Positions 56,420 through 63,035 of a stretch of DNA of 64,000 bases are shown here, piece by piece. The translations under genes were made by a program, and so were the position numbers. Below the pieces are notes generated by a model. The model saw only the letters and a list, made by a program, of their open reading frames with translations, did not search any database and was not told the origin of the DNA. The DNA comes from Paenibacillus apiarius (GTDB lineage Bacteria > Bacillota > Bacilli > Paenibacillales > Paenibacillaceae): contig NZ_JAFFHZ010000001.1 of assembly GCF_017052585.1 (NCBI RefSeq), positions 744,001 through 808,000 of the forward strand. Reading direction: 5' to 3'. Position 1 is the stretch's first letter. Every line of letters begins with the position of its first letter.

Positions 56420-57466
56420 TTAGCGACCATTCCTTTCCATGGCCAATTGTCCATACATCTGTTTTGTAGCCAAAAGTATAGATAAGAATGACGTTATGAA
56501 CATAACCACGCCGCCCATTATCAGGTAGGTTGCAAATGACTTGATCACTTCAGATAATGAGTAACGATACATCATGATCAAGAAACCAATCCCGCCGATA
56601 ATCCCATAACACAATGCGGTCAGAGCCAAAAATCGCAACGTATACCGTTTAAAAGGGTGTCTGTGCCGAATGCCGGCAATCCAAAGCACGTGAAGTTCCT
56701 GCTGCTTTCTCTTCATCCAATGAAAAGCAAATAAAATACTTGAACCTATTAAGAGCACAGTTATGGCAAGAACAATCATGTTGCTGTACATGTCTGTCCC
56801 CAAAAATCTTTGCGATCCGCTGTCACCCCGTTTGAATATGCGCACTTTCATTTCCGCACCCCCAATGGATAGCAAACCATCATTTATCAATGAATTTCCA
56901 GCTTGTGCGTTGATTGCATATATCGAGGAATCGTGATGTTGCTGATCTACCGCATCTAAATTCAGCAATATCATATGATCTATAAAGGACGGATACGAGG
57001 CCCCCATCTTACCGATAATTTCGAATTGGTCTCCTTGGTAGGTTAAATATGACTTGCCTTGCTTGTCTACTATGTTAGCGCGTTCAATTTCTTTACCTAC
57101 GACAGCCACACGCTTTCCTGAATAGAAATCATGTTTGTTGAAATATCTCCCTGACCGGATGGGAGGTTGATAAGTATCATGATTGTAATATATAGCTCTA
57201 ATCGTCTCTTTACCCGTTTGCAGTTCTTTGAAAATGGTATATGGATAGGCTGCGGAAAGGTTATTCCAAGGAATGTCCGTTAAATCCGTATTCTCTATTA
57301 CAAAAAATAGATTGTCATCAGCATACAATCCTCTTGACAATAAATTTAACTCTTCTTGCTTAGCGATATAATAACTTGCCGTAACGATAATTATGCTCAT
57401 TAAGGAATACAGTATGACGAGATACAAACTGCCTTCTCTATGATAGGTTGATAATTTCATTTTCAT
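56420..57466 (-). CDS. ABC transporter permease-like protein, first subunit
   Basis: 348 residues with one N-terminal helix (YLVILYSLMSIIIVTASYY), an external domain with a MacB periplasmic-core-like segment (RVAVVGKEIERANIVDKQG, FEIIGKMG), and three C-terminal helices (MIVLAITVLLIGSSILFAF and two more). GAGGT lies 6 bases before the ATG. It leads the operon permease-permease-ATPase. No two-component system, bacteriocin precursor or modification gene is adjacent, so its substrate is unknown. Confidence 0.75.
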   Translation of the reverse strand: MKMKLSTYHREGSLYLVILYSLMSIIIVTASYYIAKQEELNLLSRGLYADDNLFFVIENTDLTDIPWNNLSAAYPYTIFKELQTGKETIRAIYYNHDTYQPPIRSGRYFNKHDFYSGKRVAVVGKEIERANIVDKQGKSYLTYQGDQFEIIGKMGASYPSFIDHMILLNLDAVDQQHHDSSIYAINAQAGNSLINDGLLSIGGAEMKVRIFKRGDSGSQRFLGTDMYSNMIVLAITVLLIGSSILFAFHWMKRKQQELHVLWIAGIRHRHPFKRYTLRFLALTALCYGIIGGIGFLIMMYRYSLSEVIKSFATYLIMGGVVMFITSFLSILLATKQMYGQLAMERNGR

Positions 57467-57480
57467 CGATTACCTCGTAG

Positions 57481-57518
57481 AAGGATGAGACCTCAAGCTC
57501 AACTTAAGGATCTCACCC
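57481..57518 (-). other. Hairpin in the leader of the ABC operon
   Basis: Interrupted stem GGTGAGA-CCT/AGG-TCTCATCC just upstream of the first permease gene. No T tract, so a regulatory or mRNA-stability role is more likely than termination. Confidence 0.35.
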
Positions 57519-57638
57519 TTGTTATTTAGTTACTCTTCATTGCCCATATTTATACCATATATTCCATGATATATATATACTATTGTCTCATTTGTTTTTC
57601 ATAAGGTTTGCGCGCTGTTTTCTGCTAATCCACATGCT

Positions 57639-57824
57639 CCAACTGCAATTGTACATTTGCTCGCTCTCCATTATTCTCTCTTCATGGTGCTGGACTGCAA
57701 AAGTACATTTCATTTTCGCCAAACCTCATAAATAATGGATAAACGTTCGATTCCAACTGCACATTTGCAGTAAAAGGGCCGAAATTGCCCGGTTTCCGCA
57801 AACATAACTGCACAATTGCAGTAC
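57639..57824. repeat. Four copies of a short ACTGCA-type interspersed repeat
   Basis: Copies at about 57640-57660, 57691-57711, 57753-57772 and 57805-57822. The last two are imperfect palindromes, ACTGCACATTTGCAGT and ACTGCACAATTGCAGT (6-bp arms, 4-base centre). The first two share the ACTGCA left half and end in GTACATTT. Similar elements recur in Paenibacillus intergenic DNA as I recall; I cannot count copies here. No supported gene lies between 57467 and 57998. Confidence 0.55.
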
Positions 57825-57998
57825 GCGCCCTTCACCTGCCCTTCTTGCCTGTCACCTGCTGCAGCCTTCTCCTTAAAGAGCGGACAGGATTGCACCTTCC
57901 CCTGTTTCCGCTAATGCATCCAAGTAGTTCCTTCCAACCTTTCTCTCAACTTATGTTAAAATAATAGAATAAAGAATAAATAGAATAGGAGCAGCTGC

Positions 57999-58667
57999 AT
58001 GTTAGCCATTATCTATGATTTGGAAATGACCGTGAAGCGCAAAAAAGGGGAATTCGCGGAAATCATCGAGATCGGAGCGGTTAAAGTGGCGGAAGAGGAA
58101 GGCAGCACGGTCATCGTGGACACCTTTCAATCATTCGTCAAACCCGTGCTCTCCCCTAAACTAACGTCAGATACGGTCAAATTTACAGGCATTACGCAGG
58201 ATGACGTCAATCAAGCCAACCAGCTGCAGGACGCGCTGGACCACTTTGTAGCCTGGATCGACACAGAGGATTACGCGCTATGCTCATGGGGCCCGGACGA
58301 TAAAGCCCAATTTCTGAAAGAATGCCGCCAAAAGCGCATTCCGATGCATTGGCTGCGCAATCACAACAATTTGCAGAAGCAGGTGTCTCTCGCCATGAAA
58401 CGGGAGAATAATCAACAGGTCGGCCTCAAAGCCGCGCTTGAAGCGCTTCAGGTTCCTTTTGTCGGCAACCACCATCGTGCGCTCGATGATGCTTATAATA
58501 CGGCGCTTATCTATATCCGCATGAAAGACCACATCCAATTGCAGCGCAACGAGGTGAAGGAGCATCCGAACTACGAGAGTGAAGTCGTCTATCGCGACGC
58601 GCAAGAGGATGAACCGGCCAATCCGTTCGCCGCGCTCGCCAATTGGAATATGAATACCGATAAATAA
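57999..58667 (+). CDS. DEDDh 3'-5' exonuclease (KapD-like)
   Basis: 222 residues. ExoI motif YDLEMT (D-x-E), ExoII region with the Asp in SWGPDDKAQFL, ExoIII HHRALDDAYNT (H-x4-D). All four acidic residues and the His are present, so it should degrade nucleic acid 3' ends. Length and layout resemble B. subtilis KapD, reported as an inhibitor of the KinA sporulation pathway, but the DNA polymerase III epsilon-like group is also possible. The C-terminal ~45 residues are acidic and probably flexible. AGGAGC lies before the ATG. Confidence 0.85.
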   Translation: MLAIIYDLEMTVKRKKGEFAEIIEIGAVKVAEEEGSTVIVDTFQSFVKPVLSPKLTSDTVKFTGITQDDVNQANQLQDALDHFVAWIDTEDYALCSWGPDDKAQFLKECRQKRIPMHWLRNHNNLQKQVSLAMKRENNQQVGLKAALEALQVPFVGNHHRALDDAYNTALIYIRMKDHIQLQRNEVKEHPNYESEVVYRDAQEDEPANPFAALANWNMNTDK

Positions 58668-58706
58668 ACACGGTTTTCCCTATTTGCAGGGCAAACCGTG
58701 TTTTTT
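58666..58706. terminator. Bidirectional terminator (exonuclease / aldo-keto reductase)
   Basis: Stem AAACACGGTTT/AAACCGTGTTT enclosing CCCT/AGGG, TTTTTT on the plus side. It starts at the exonuclease stop codon. Confidence 0.85.
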
Positions 58707-58722
58707 ATTGTTGAGTATGTTA

Positions 58723-59547
58723 TTACGTAACCGCGAATTCGTCCGGATTCGGACCGACACGCTTGTCTTCATTCAGCGCGTTGATGCCTGCTAATTCGTC
58801 GTCACTCAGTTGGAAATCGAACACGTCGAAATTCTCTTTAATGCGCGATGCCGTAATTGATTTCGGAATGACGATATTTCCTTTTTGCAAATGCCAACGA
58901 ATAACGACTTGCGCCGGAGTCTTGCCGTGATTAGCCGCAATCGAAGCAATCGTCTCATGAGTCAAGATGTCTCCGCCCTGCATTAACGGGCTCCAAGCTT
59001 CCAAATAAATATCGTTCTGCTTGCAGAACTCACGCAGCTCGTTCTGTGCAAGGCGCGGGTGGCATTCGACCTGGTTGACGGCCGGCTTCACGGTGCACTC
59101 CTGCAAGATTCGCTCCAAGTGAGGGATGTGGAAGTTCGAGACGCCGATGGCGCGGACCCGGCCGTCTTGAGCCAATTTTTCAAGCGCCTTGTACGTGTCC
59201 ACATACAGATCCTGCGAAGGAACCGGCCAATGAATCAAATATAAATCAATGTAATCTGTCCCTAATTTATGTAAGCTTTCATCAAAAGCTTTTAACGTAG
59301 CGTCATAGCCTTGATCGGAGTTCCATACTTTTGTTGTTAAAAAGATGTCCTCGCGTTTCACGCCCGATTCACGGATGGCTTCACCTACGCCCGCTTCATT
59401 TTTATAAATTGCGGCCGTATCAATCAGACGATAACCAGTGTCCAGTGCCGTCTTCACCGCATCCTTGATCTGCTGACCTTCTTCGACCCGCCATACACCG
59501 AGCCCAAGCTGCGGCATGCTTACGCCATTGTTCAAAGTAATGAGCAT
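58723..59547 (-). CDS. Aldo/keto reductase (AKR5-like)
   Basis: 274 residues. Tetrad: Asp in LIDTAAIYKNE with its Tyr, Lys in FLTTKVW, His in LYLIHWP. NADPH-binding VIPKSITASRIKEN lies near the C-terminus. Enzymes of this group (YtbE, YvgN, 2,5-diketogluconate reductases) reduce aldehydes, glyoxal and ketones. Start MLITLNNGVSMP at 59547 follows GGAGG by 8 bases; six in-frame codons upstream contain that site. Single gene. Confidence 0.92.
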   Translation of the reverse strand: MLITLNNGVSMPQLGLGVWRVEEGQQIKDAVKTALDTGYRLIDTAAIYKNEAGVGEAIRESGVKREDIFLTTKVWNSDQGYDATLKAFDESLHKLGTDYIDLYLIHWPVPSQDLYVDTYKALEKLAQDGRVRAIGVSNFHIPHLERILQECTVKPAVNQVECHPRLAQNELREFCKQNDIYLEAWSPLMQGGDILTHETIASIAANHGKTPAQVVIRWHLQKGNIVIPKSITASRIKENFDVFDFQLSDDELAGINALNEDKRVGPNPDEFAVT

Positions 59548-59672
59548 TGTGAATACCTCCTTCATATCATGAGAAAAAGCGTCCCACCAACTGCCGCGGT
59601 TCCCCGGGCCATTCTATTTCAGTATAGTATTAACGGCAGCCTGAACGCAAATCATTCCCTTTGAACAGCACT

Positions 59673-60863
59673 CTATTGCAGCGCACGCACACGTTCCGCC
59701 GCCATTCTGTGCATAACGTCATCCGCAATGAGCTCTGCAGCACGGGGCCGCGCCATGTCGGACATACGCGCCCGCATGGCCGACAACCGTTCGGGGCTGG
59801 AATAGGCTTCCATGAGCTGCACAGCTAATTCCGACTCATGCCGGGCAACAATAGCAGCCCCTTGCTTCGCAAAGTAACGCGCATTCTCCCGCTCTTGGCC
59901 AGGCTGGGGACGGACAAGGAAGAGCGGGACACGCAGCACGAGCGCCTCGGTCAACGTAAGCCCTCCAGCCTTCGTAACGACCGCATCGGAACAAGCCATC
60001 AACTCATGAACCCGCTCGACATAACCATAAATGTGCACGTTGGGGCTTTCTGCATGCTTTTTCTTCAGCAAAGCTTGCCAACGCCCATTGCGCCCGCACA
60101 CTATCGCGCACTGATGGTCGGGAATGGCCATCAGACGCTCGACAAATCGCTTGGATATGACTTGTGCTCCGAATCCGCCCGACATGATCAATGTTGTCCG
60201 CTTCGATGCGTCCAAGCCGTACGTCTGGCGAAGCGCGGCCTGCCGCAGATCTTTTCCTTCCCCGGCATGCGTCCCGAGTTCGAGCAGACGCGCCGCTTCG
60301 GTGAATCCCGTCCGCACCGGAATGCCGCTCACGTGAATCAGCCGAGGATCAATGCCCCCGGCCTGCATCAGCTGAGCCAAGCTCTCTGTGGCCACATAAT
60401 ACTCATCTTGGGTTGATTGAATCCAGCGATGATGCAAATCATAGTCCGTCATCACCGTAGAAGTCGGTATATGCATCCCCATTCTGCGCACGACAGCAGC
60501 GACATCGAAGAACGGAAAGGTGCTGATGACTCCGCTCGGACGGTGCAGGGCCAGCAATTGCTTCAGCTTGCGGGTGCCGAGCGCAAACCCCGTCTTCACA
60601 AGCGGATGATTCCGCTCCATGCGCCGGGTGCCGTAATAACTCCAGCCATAATAGTTGAAGCCGTATAAAGACATCGTTGAGCTATGCAAAAATAAAAATC
60701 GGATGAAAGCATCCCATTTCGGATATGCCTCCGCCATTAAGTCTACGATTAGCACCTCGGCACCATGCCGTTCCAGCTGCTGCTTTAAAGCCTGTGCCAC
60801 CTGCCAGTGCCCTTCTCCATACCGAGCCGTAAGAATGATCACTTTGCCTTCCGAACGCGGCAT
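59673..60863 (-). CDS. MGDG-synthase-like glycosyltransferase (UgtP family)
   Basis: 396 residues, GT-B fold. N-terminal domain: VIILTARYGEGHWQVAQALK (the GxGH acceptor motif), then the MGDG_synth region (AEAYPKWDAF, PLVKTGFALG). C-terminal donor domain: IMSGGFGA, YVERVHELMACSDAVVTKAGGLTLTEAL and a QPGQERENA motif. Relatives transfer sugars from UDP-sugars to diacylglycerol. It acts at the cytoplasmic face of the membrane. The start at 60863 is preceded by GGGGGGGCGAAGGA; twenty-one upstream in-frame codons are less likely. Confidence 0.87.
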   Translation of the reverse strand: MPRSEGKVIILTARYGEGHWQVAQALKQQLERHGAEVLIVDLMAEAYPKWDAFIRFLFLHSSTMSLYGFNYYGWSYYGTRRMERNHPLVKTGFALGTRKLKQLLALHRPSGVISTFPFFDVAAVVRRMGMHIPTSTVMTDYDLHHRWIQSTQDEYYVATESLAQLMQAGGIDPRLIHVSGIPVRTGFTEAARLLELGTHAGEGKDLRQAALRQTYGLDASKRTTLIMSGGFGAQVISKRFVERLMAIPDHQCAIVCGRNGRWQALLKKKHAESPNVHIYGYVERVHELMACSDAVVTKAGGLTLTEALVLRVPLFLVRPQPGQERENARYFAKQGAAIVARHESELAVQLMEAYSSPERLSAMRARMSDMARPRAAELIADDVMHRMAAERVRALQ

Positions 60864-60954
60864 TCCTTCGCCCCCCCCGATCGAATCCCTCCTGTTTTCT
60901 GTAGTATACCCACCTATTCTCAACACAGCTTTATGCAGGTTTAAAGTTTTTTTT

Positions 60955-60997
60955 AAGAAAGAAGAAAAGCCGCTTTCCTCCGGCGAGGCTGCGGCTT
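60955..60997 (-). terminator. cwlJ-gerQ operon terminator
   Basis: Stem AAGCCGC/GCGGCTT with an inner CCTC/GAGG pairing; on the minus strand it runs into TTCTTCTTTC. 27 bp after the gerQ stop. Confidence 0.7.
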
Positions 60998-61023
60998 GCT
61001 TAGCTGATGGCTATGGAATGATG

Positions 61024-61545
61024 CTACTCGTCCGTGCGGGCGGGTAAGCCGTATGGATATTGATAATTCAGCGGCTCGTCGAATGTCGCGTAATCGAAGT
61101 TCACCATCAACAGCATAATGCGCTGCCCGGTCATTGGGTCGCTAATAATGATGTGATCGCGGCCGGCCGCTTCCAGCATGCCGCGGAACACTTTCGCATT
61201 CCATTCCGAGTTGTTCTCGTATGTGAAGTAGAACGTTCCGACTTTGCCCAGATTCAGACGCAAAATATTTTCGATATAGGACTGTTCACCAAGGCCGGGG
61301 ATAACCATCCCTGCAGGAGTCATCACATTGCCGCTCGCTACTGGCGGCGGAGTTACTACGGGCGGCAGAGTTACTACTGGCGGCGGAGTTACTACGGGCT
61401 GCGCGGTCTGGGGAGCTTGCGGAACCATATAATGCATTGGGTTCACATTGGATGCTCCATAATAAGCACCGCCTTTAGGCTGCGCGCTCATCGGCGCCGC
61501 AGAATACATCGGTTGATTCTGATGACAATAAGTCATATAAGACAT
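61024..61545 (-). CDS. gerQ: Spore coat protein GerQ
   Basis: 173 residues. A Met/Tyr/Gln/Pro-rich N-terminus includes repeated VVTPPP units (about 52-72), and the conserved C-terminal domain reads SYIENILRLNLGKVGTFYFT, then GMLEAAGRDHIIISDP and YPYGLPARTDE. GerQ sits in the inner coat, is cross-linked by transglutaminase Tgl in B. subtilis and is needed for CwlJ function in germination. AAAGGAGAG lies 7-8 bases before the ATG. It follows cwlJ by 63 bp, the usual cwlJ-gerQ pair. Confidence 0.93.
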   Translation of the reverse strand: MSYMTYCHQNQPMYSAAPMSAQPKGGAYYGASNVNPMHYMVPQAPQTAQPVVTPPPVVTLPPVVTPPPVASGNVMTPAGMVIPGLGEQSYIENILRLNLGKVGTFYFTYENNSEWNAKVFRGMLEAAGRDHIIISDPMTGQRIMLLMVNFDYATFDEPLNYQYPYGLPARTDE

Positions 61546-61608
61546 CTTACGCTCTCTCCTTTACAGTCTCTTATCGGACTGATTATTTGAATGGGAACCG
61601 CCTAAGTG

Positions 61609-62034
61609 TTACCTGTAGACGTCAGGACATGCATCCCCTGACGGCGCAAAGAAACAGTGAGCTTTGTAACGGCCGGAGTTTTGTTGATTGTACCATGTGC
61701 CCGGACACTCGCCTGCCGGACGGAAAAACCACAGCGCATAGCTTGCCGGCCACGTGCGCTCACCATTGATGACCCGTCTGGCCAGCCGAACGTCCCTGTC
61801 GCGAGCCCTTTGATAAAAATAACTTTTTTGAACCGCTTCGAATCCGCCCGGACTTTGGAACACCATGTCATTCATCGAGCGGATATCGACAAAGTCCAAA
61901 CAGTTCACCAACACCCGGTTTACGCCCACGTTGCCGACCATGAGCATGCCAAGCTCGCTTTCACCTTCAGCTTCGGCCCGCATCAAACGCGCGAGCAAAT
62001 TTACGTCCCCGGAATTCGTCTTAATAACCGCCAT
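61609..62034 (-). CDS. cwlJ: Spore cortex-lytic enzyme CwlJ
   Basis: 141 residues, as in B. subtilis (142), a single SleB-type hydrolase domain without signal peptide. Motifs: LLARLMRAEAEGESELGMLM with the catalytic Glu, GNVGVNRVLVNC, SFYQR-like KSYFYQRARDRD, and the C-terminal HCFFAPSGDACPDVYR. It degrades cortex peptidoglycan during Ca-dipicolinate-triggered germination and depends on GerQ. Start at 62034 with GGGAGGG about 11 bases upstream. Confidence 0.93.
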   Translation of the reverse strand: MAVIKTNSGDVNLLARLMRAEAEGESELGMLMVGNVGVNRVLVNCLDFVDIRSMNDMVFQSPGGFEAVQKSYFYQRARDRDVRLARRVINGERTWPASYALWFFRPAGECPGTWYNQQNSGRYKAHCFFAPSGDACPDVYR

Positions 62035-62065
62035 GCCGTTCACTTCCCTCCCTTCACACGATACC

Positions 62066-62091
62066 ATCATATGTGCGATAGCCTATTTGGT
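62066..62091 (-). promoter_or_regulatory. Candidate mother-cell promoter of cwlJ
   Basis: Minus strand AC at 62091-62090, 16 bases, CATATGAT at 62073-62066, 31 bases before the start. cwlJ in B. subtilis is sigma-E dependent; the -10 fits either sigma-E or sigma-K loosely. Confidence 0.35.
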
Positions 62092-62101
62092 GACAATAGC
62101 G

Positions 62102-62130
62102 CAAAAAAAACCGGCCCATTACGGACCGGT
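62102..62130 (-). terminator. azoR terminator
   Basis: Stem ACCGG-CC/GG-CCGGT around ATTAC, running into TTTTTTTT on the minus strand, 25 bp after the azoR stop. Confidence 0.85.
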
Positions 62131-62154
62131 CTTTCAATCTAATGAATCGATATC

Positions 62155-62790
62155 TTATACTTGCGCGAACATGCGTTTAACACTGGCTTCCGCACGCTGC
62201 TTCGCTTCTTCAAGCAATGCTTCCGCACGATCAGGCACTGCGTTCATGCCTTCGACGACAACGTTCTCGTATTCAGTAATGCCGATAAATGCCATCACGG
62301 CGCTCAGGTAGGAATCCGTAAAGCGCATTGCCTGCGCAGGACCTTCCGAGTAGAAGCCGCCACGCGCTTCAATGTGCACGACTTTTTTACCGTTCAACAA
62401 GCCTTGAGGGCCTTCTGCTGTATATTTGAATGTGCGGCCCGCGATAATTACGTTGTCGATGTACGCTTTAAGAAGCGGCGGGTAGCTCAAGTTCCACATT
62501 GGCGTAATGAAGACGACAACATCTGCGGCAATGAATTGTTCCAAAATTTCGTTCATGCGGCCCATTGTTTGAAGCTGCTGCTCGGACAATGTCTCGCCTG
62601 CTGCCGCTTTGCCCCAACCATCCAATACGCTGCCATCGATCAGAGGAATGTTTTCTTCGTACAGATTGACGCGTTCGATTTGAACATCGGCCGCTGCTTG
62701 CAGCGAAGCAAGATAGTGCTCGCCCAGGCGCAAGCCGAAGGAGATTTCATTTGGTTTCGGATTGGAATTGACGACAAGAACTTTTTTCAT
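62155..62790 (-). CDS. azoR: FMN-dependent NADH-azoreductase / quinone reductase
   Basis: 211 residues, flavodoxin-like fold. The FMN phosphate loop is VVNSNPKPNEISFG, MWNLSYPPLLKAYIDNV is the second flavin-binding segment (PMWN-x-S-x-P), and IEARGGFYSEG the third. AzoR enzymes reduce quinones and azo compounds by two electrons. Start MKKVLVVN at 62790 has GAGGTGG 7 bases upstream; 17 more in-frame codons to 62841 are unlike the family. A palindrome upstream suggests control by a YodB/HxlR- or MarR-type thiol sensor. Confidence 0.9.
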   Translation of the reverse strand: MKKVLVVNSNPKPNEISFGLRLGEHYLASLQAAADVQIERVNLYEENIPLIDGSVLDGWGKAAAGETLSEQQLQTMGRMNEILEQFIAADVVVFITPMWNLSYPPLLKAYIDNVIIAGRTFKYTAEGPQGLLNGKKVVHIEARGGFYSEGPAQAMRFTDSYLSAVMAFIGITEYENVVVEGMNAVPDRAEALLEEAKQRAEASVKRMFAQV

Positions 62791-62884
62791 TATGATTCCA
62801 CCTCGTACATAAATTTTGTAGTAATGAAGAAAGCATGCCAAGATAGTCGACGTTGACTCAGACCACTTGCTTATTTAATAACAC

Positions 62885-62934
62885 ATGCTTACTTTATGTA
62901 AGTATAATAACATAATCATACGCACTTTTGTCAA
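62885..62934 (-). promoter_or_regulatory. azoR promoter with palindromic operator
   Basis: Minus strand TTGACA at 62934-62929; a -10 near 62909-62904 (TATTAT, spacer about 19). Just downstream lies the inverted repeat CTTAC-TTTAT-GTAAG (62888-62902) that overlaps the expected transcription start. B. subtilis azoR genes are repressed by YodB-type regulators, a plausible parallel. Confidence 0.5.
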
Positions 62935-62995
62935 GCAAAATTTATTTCGAAGTCGAGAAAATATCTATCGAGTGACTTTTCTTTTTGCCTTACCG

Positions 62996-63025
62996 TAAAA
63001 AGCGGCTCGTAAAATACGAACCGCT
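62996..63025 (-). terminator. Terminator of the repeat-protein gene
   Basis: Stem AGCGG-TCGTA/TACGA-CCGCT with one mismatch and a 3-base loop, running into TTTTTACGG on the minus strand, 10 bp after the stop. Confidence 0.8.
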
Positions 63026-63035
63026 CACACATCCA

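Noticed and set aside
57710-57895. 61-codon minus-strand frame upstream of the exonuclease
   Set aside because: It is made largely of the ACTGCA repeats read as YCNCAV/YCKCAV and has no ribosome site; likely spurious.
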